A stretch of 27,652 nt of DNA from Saccoglossus kowalevskii (taxonomy: Eukaryota; Hemichordata; Enteropneusta; Harrimaniidae). The translations under genes were made by a program, and so were the position numbers. The notes beneath the pieces are model-generated. The model saw only the letters and a program-made list of their open reading frames with translations. It was not told where the DNA came from and did no database searches. Below, piece after piece: positions 24,119-27,652 of the stretch (positions are counted from its first letter, which is position 1; the number at the start of each line of letters is the position of its first letter). Location of the stretch: the NCBI RefSeq assembly GCF_000003605.2, contig NW_003111823.1, positions 1-27,652 of the forward strand, in the 5' to 3' direction.

Positions 24119-24741
24119 CACCTCGGGTGATAGTACATACTTAATGGACATCTTTGATAGTCACATTGGGTGATAGTACATACTTAATGGACATCTTTGA
24201 TAGTCACATTGGGTGATAGTACATACTTAATGGACATCTTTGATAGTCACATCGGGAGATAGTACATACTTAATGGACATCTTTGATAGTCACATCGGGT
24301 GATAGTACCTATTTAATGGACATCTTTGATAGTCACCTCGGGTGATAGTACATACTTAATGGACATCTTTGATAGTCACATCGGGTGATAGTTCATACTT
24401 AATGGACATCTTTGATAGTCACCTCGGGTGATAGTACATACTTAATGGACATCTTTGATAGTCACCTCGATTGATAGTACATACTTAATGGACATCTTTG
24501 ATAGTCACATCTGGTGATAGTACATACTTAATGGACATCTTTGATCGTCACATCGGGTGATATACATACTTAATGGACATCTTTGATAGTCACCTCGGAT
24601 GATAGTACATACTTAATGGACATCTTTGATAGTCACCTCGGGTGATAGTACATACTTAATGGACATCTTTGATAGTCACCTCGATTGATAGTACATACTT
24701 AATGGACATCTTTGATAGTCACATCTGGTGATAGTACATAC
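23980..24741. repeat. Copy of 17.33-17.97 kb plus short 5-6-7 echo
   Basis: Monomers 11-18 and 3-9 recur from 17325 at offset 6655 (TACCTATTTAATGG at 24306, GATC 24543). From about 24620 the order 5, 6, 7 (CCTCGGG, CCTCGATTG, CATCTGGTG) is repeated, then 6, 7, 8 again, giving a 7-monomer GATC interval (24543 to 24843). Confidence 0.83.
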
Positions 24742-25451
24742 TTAATGGACATCTTTGATAGTCACCTCGATTGATAGTACATACTTAATGGACATCTTTG
24801 ATAGTCACATCGGGTGATAGTACATACTTAATGGACATCTTTGATCGTCACATCGGGTGATATACATACTTAATGGACATCTTTGGTAGTCACCTCGGAT
24901 GATAGTACATACTTAATGGACATTTTTGATAGTCACATCGGGTGATAGTACATACTTAATGGACATCTTTGATAGTCACTTCGGATGATACTACATACTT
25001 AATGGACATTTTTGATAGTCACATCGGGTGATACTACATACTTAATGGACATCTTTGATAGTCACATCGGGTGATAGTACATACTTAATGGACATCTTTG
25101 ATAGTCACCTCGGGTGATAGTACATACTTAATGGACATCTTTGATAGTCATATTGGGTGATAGTACATACTTAATGGACATCTTTGATAGTCACATTGGG
25201 TGATAGTACATACTTAATGGACATCTTTGATAGTCACATCGGGAGATAGTACATACTTAATGGACATCTTTGATAGTCACATCGGGTGATAGTACATACT
25301 TAATGGACATCTGCGATAGTCACATCGGGTGGTAGTACATACTTAATTGACATCTTTGATAGTCACATCGGGTGATAGTACATACTTAATGGACATCTGC
25401 GATAGTCACATCTGCTGATAGTACATACTTAATGGTCATCTTTGATAGTCA
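24742..25451. repeat. Copy of 563-1272 at 24.2 kb distance
   Basis: At constant offset 24179 this matches the first canonical 18-mer: CCTCGATTG (24765), GATC (24843), CTTCGGATG with GATACTAC (24979), CATATTGGG (25149), CGGGAGATAG, TGCG and the very rare CATCTGCTGATAG followed by AATGGTCATC (25409-25440). One change noted is TTTGGTAG near 24884. The copies part at about 25452, where GGTGGTAG in the left copy is GGTGATAG here. Confidence 0.88.
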
Positions 25452-26547
25452 CATCGGGTGATAGTACATACTTAATGGACATCTTTGATAGTCACATCGG
25501 GTGACAGTACATACTTAATGGACATCTTTGATAGTCACCTCGGATGATAGTACATACTTAATGGACATTTTTGATAGTCACATCGGGTGATACTACATAC
25601 TTAATGGACATCTTTGATAGTCACATCGGGTGATAGTACATACTTAATGGACATCTTTGATAGTCACCTCGGATGATAGTACATACTTAATGGACATTTT
25701 TGATAGTCACATCGGGTGATACTACATACTTAATGGACATCTTTGATAGTCACATCGGGTGATAGTACATACTTAATGGACATCTTTGATAGTCACATTG
25801 GGTGATAGTACATATTTAATGGACATCTTTGATAGTCACATTGGGAGTTAGTACATACTTAATGGCCTTTTTTGATAGTCACATCGGGTGATAGTACATA
25901 CTTAATGGACATCTTTGATCGTCACATTGGGTGATATACATACTTAATGGACATCTTTGATAGTCACATCGGGTGATAGTACGTACTTAATGGATATCTT
26001 TGATAGTCACATCGGGTGATAGTACATACTTAATGGACATCTTTGATAATCACATCGGGTGGATAGTACATACTTAATGGACATCTTTGATAATCACATC
26101 GGGTGGATAGTACATACTTAATGGACATCTTTGATAGTCACATCGGGTGATAGTACATACTTAATGGACATCTTTGATAGTCACATCGGGTGATAGTACA
26201 TACTTAATGGACATCTTTGATAATCACATCGGGTGGTAGTACATACTTAATGGACATCTTTGATAATCACATCGGGTGGTAGTACATACTTAATGGACAT
26301 CTTTGATAGTCACCTCGGGTGATAGTACATACTTAATGGACATCTTTGATAGTCACCTCGGGTGATAGTACATACTTAATGGACATCTTTGATAGTCACC
26401 TCGGGTGATAGTACATACTTAATGGACATCTTTGATAGTCACATCGGGTGATAGTACATACTTAATGGACATCTTTGATAGTCACCTCGGGTGATAGTAC
26501 ATACTTAATGGACATCTTTGATAGTCACATTGGGTGATAGTACATAC
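25452..26547. repeat. GACAG cassette, GGCC series and doubled GATAATC pairs
   Basis: GTGACAGTAC (25501) and two CCTCGGATG/CATTTTT/GATACTAC cassettes match the 13.8-14.05 kb order. Then come CATATTTAATGG, GGGAGTTAG (25845), GGCCTTTTTT, GATC with CATTGGG (25917), TACGTAC (25980) and GGATATC, similar to 11.47-11.81 kb. GATAATC pairs begin at 26045 and 26219. The first pair has GGGTGGATAGTAC in both monomers, a +1 indel each. Confidence 0.8.
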
Positions 26548-27640
26548 TTAATGGCCTTTTATGATAGTCACATCGGGTGATAGTACATACTTAATGTACA
26601 TCTTTGATCGTCACATTGGGTGATATACATACTTAATGGACATCTTTGATAGTCACCTCGGATGATAGTACATACTTAGTGGACATTTTTGATAGTCACA
26701 TCGGGTGATAGTACATACTTAATGGACATATTTGATAGTCACATCGGGTGAAAGTACATACTTAATGGACATCTTTGATAGTCACCTCGGGTGATAGTAC
26801 ATACTTAATGGACATCTTTGATAGTCACATCGGGTGATAGTACATACTTAATGGACATCTTTGATAGTCACCTCGGGTGATAGTACATACATAATGGACA
26901 TCTTTGATAGTCACCTCGGATGATAGTACATACTTAATGGACATTTTTGATAGTCACATCGGGTGATAGTACATACTTAATGGACATCTTTGATAGTCAC
27001 ATCGGGTGAAAGTACATACTTAATGGATATCTTTAATAGTCACCTCGGGTGATAGGACATACTTAATGGACATCTTTGATAGTCACATCGGGTGATAGTA
27101 CATACTTAATGGACATCTTTGATAGTCTCCTCGGGTGATAGTACATACTTAATGGACATCTTTGATAGTCACCTCGGATGATAGTACATATTTAATGGAC
27201 ATTTTTGATAGTCACATTGGGTGATAGTACATACTTAATGGACATCTTTGCTAGTCACCTCGGGTGATAGTACATACTTAATGGACATCTTTGATAGTCA
27301 CATCGGGTGATAGTACATACTTAATGGACATCTTTGATAGTCACATCGGGTGATAGTACATACTTAATGGACATCTTTGATAGTCACATCGGGTGATAGT
27401 ACATACTTAATGGACATCTTTGATAGTCACATCGGGTGACAGTACATACTTAATGGACATCTTTGATAGTCACCTCGGATGATAGTACATACTTAATGGA
27501 CATTTTTGATAGTCACATCGGGTGATACTACATACTTAATGGACATCTTTGATAGTCACATCGGGTGATAGTACATACTTAATGGACATCTTTGATAGTC
27601 ACCTCGGATGATAGTACATACTTAATGGACATTTTGATAG
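26548..27640. repeat. 29-monomer unit, copy 3, with 2 extra monomers
   Basis: This matches 13020-14026 with offset 13528 before and 13614 after about 26890, so two monomers (CCTCGGATG and CATTTTT types, following CATACATAATGG) were added. Shared marks are GGCCTTTTAT (26553), TTAATGTACATC with GATC (26606), CTTAGTGG, GATAGGAC, GTCTCC (27125), TTTGCTAG and GTGACAGTAC (27436). It runs to the last monomer of the window. Upstream GATAATC pair and CCTCGGG x3 also match 12.69-13.02 kb. Confidence 0.86.
27364..27406 (+). repeat. Representative consensus monomer
   Basis: This copy matches the consensus used throughout, numbered from TTAATGG as position 1. Main variable sites are positions 13-15 (TTT, or TGC in the TGCG type), 17-20 (ATAG, ATCG or ATAA), 25 (A or C, giving CACATC or CACCTC), 27 (C or T, giving ATCGGG or ATTGGG), 30 (G or A, giving CGGGTG or CGGATG), 33 (A or G) and 36 (G or C, giving GATAGTAC or GATACTAC). 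Strand is nominal because no transcript is known. Confidence 0.95.
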
Positions 27641-27652
27641 TCACATGATGAA
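27624..27652. other. Irregular right edge
   Basis: The last monomer reads CATTTTGATAG (one T short of its CATTTTT class) and then CACATGATGAA, missing the CGGGT of every other copy. Only a few bases follow, so a read-end error and a true array boundary cannot be told apart. Confidence 0.6.

Larger units (their letters stand above)
649..26633. repeat. GATC-type 42-bp landmark monomers (35 copies)
   Basis: These monomers read TTTGATCGTCAC and later GATATACATAC (twice GCTATAC), one base shorter than consensus. GATC positions: 664, 1953, 2683, 3327, 4231, 4574, 5175, 6206, 6979, 7193, 9471, 10545, 10931, 11275, 11574, 13078, 14324, 15613, 15956, 16385, 16556, 17888, 18833, 19004, 19777, 20550, 20979, 21279, 22654, 23298, 23856, 24543, 24843, 25917 and 26606. 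The two changes (GATC gain and 1-bp loss) always travel together, so all copies descend from one founder. In most cases the next monomer carries CCTCGGATG and the one after carries CATTTTTGATAG, a conserved three-monomer cassette. Sub-variants read CACATTGGG (eg 5175, 6206) or CACAGTGGG (4574, 11275). Confidence 0.93.
1..27652. repeat. 43-bp satellite array, ~644 monomers, fills window
   Basis: Every stretch of the window is a copy of one 43-bp monomer in the same orientation. The consensus is three consecutive pieces: GGACATCTTTGATAG, then TCACATCGGGTGATAG, then TACATACTTAAT. Copy number comes from 35 landmark GATC monomers: 604 monomers lie between the first (664) and last (26606), plus about 40 outside them. 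Most copies differ from consensus at 0-3 bases, and true indels are rare. Each standard copy carries one GTAC (RsaI), one TTAA (MseI) and one CpG. No gene is present: forward stops TAA, TGA, TAG, TGA, TAG and reverse stops TGA and TAA occur in each monomer and rotate through all frames, so consensus forward frames are closed within about 43 codons and reverse frames within about 22. I see no promoter, tRNA, rRNA, transposon or unique island. A eukaryotic heterochromatic satellite is the likeliest identity; the family is not recognised. Confidence 0.98.

Noticed and set aside
27384-27396. Hairpin or operator at TCAC-ATCGG-GTGA
   Set aside because: The inverted repeat is 4 bp with a 5-base loop, and the flanks do not extend it beyond a wobble pair. 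CACCTC variants leave the arms intact and alter only the loop. Too weak to call a site.
1-27652. CRISPR array
   Set aside because: Regularly spaced repeats are present, but there are no unique spacers: all 43 bp are repeated, and no cas-like gene is in the window.
1-27652. Repeat-protein gene coded by tandem units
   Set aside because: The 43-bp length shifts the frame at each copy and the monomer has stops in all six frames. Variants seen do not remove them.
1-27652. CENP-B box in the monomer
   Set aside because: CGGG is present, but the required TTCG and A at the fixed upstream positions are not. The TTCG variants (CATCTTCGATAG) have the wrong spacing.
1-27652. Telomere or G-quadruplex repeat
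   Set aside because: There is only one GGG per 43 bp, too far apart for a quadruplex, and the unit does not resemble any telomere motif.
1-27652. Spliceosomal signals on the minus strand (GTATGT and TACTAT in each monomer)
   Set aside because: These match fungal intron motifs by chance in a short repeated unit. There is no exon, coding frame or 3' splice context.
1-27652. Sporadic short open frames made by 1-bp indels
   Set aside because: Single-base shifts only move to another frame that soon meets a stop in the next monomers. None looks like a gene.
1-27652. Bacterial or phage origin (iterons)
   Set aside because: Iteron arrays are short and sit next to a replication gene. Here hundreds of copies occur with no gene at all.

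Overview
The whole window is one uninterrupted tandem array of a 43-bp satellite monomer, about 644 copies head to tail on one strand, with no unique sequence at either end or inside. GC of the consensus monomer is 16 of 43 bases (37%). I find no protein-coding gene, RNA gene, mobile element or CRISPR array. The consensus carries stop codons in all six frames. Because 43 is not a multiple of 3, each stop cycles through every frame every 129 bp.

The organism cannot be named. The scale (over 27 kb of pure short-monomer satellite), the nested higher-order repeats and the frequent C-to-T change at the single CpG of the monomer all fit eukaryotic heterochromatin (centromeric, pericentromeric, subtelomeric or a heterochromatic block), probably with cytosine methylation. 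That is inference; no gene or flank anchors it.

Structure exists at four scales. (1) The monomer looks like three diverged ~12-16 bp sub-units, each holding an ACAT core; two also end in TGATAG. (2) About a dozen monomer variants recur in fixed orders. They include a 42-bp type with a GATC site, a TGCG type, a GTTCAT type, a CCTCGATTG type, a doubled GATAATC type, GGCCTTTT types and a TTTTCTAG/ATGCTT type. (3) These build a higher-order unit of 18 monomers (773 bp), clearest at 348-1120 and 1594-2366, with shortened (15- or 16-mer) and rearranged derivatives. A second 18-mer arrangement lies at 18989-20534, and a 29-monomer (1246 bp) offset appears at 13020-14265. (4) Blocks of about 0.6-1.5 kb recur at distances from 0.2 to 24 kb. 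They are interrupted by whole-monomer insertions or deletions (1, 2 or 11 monomers), as expected from unequal crossing-over, gene conversion or replication slippage.

Layout: 1-347 cassette with the GATAATC pair and an irregular edge; 348-3653 18-mer units and derivatives; 3654-5545 second cassette family and scrambled monomers; 5546-7350 18-mer tandem pair followed by a 5-mer pair; 7350-13019 long mosaic containing duplicate copies of 3.7-4.7 kb and 7.3-8.2 kb; 13020-15053 29-mer tandem pair; 15054-18988 mosaic; 18989-20978 second 18-mer family; 21650-22079 5-mer tandem pair; 22466-25451 second copies of the left-hand 18-mer domain; 25452-27652 a further copy of the 12.6-14.0 kb domain running off the window end. 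All positions were worked out by hand, so block boundaries are good to about one monomer.
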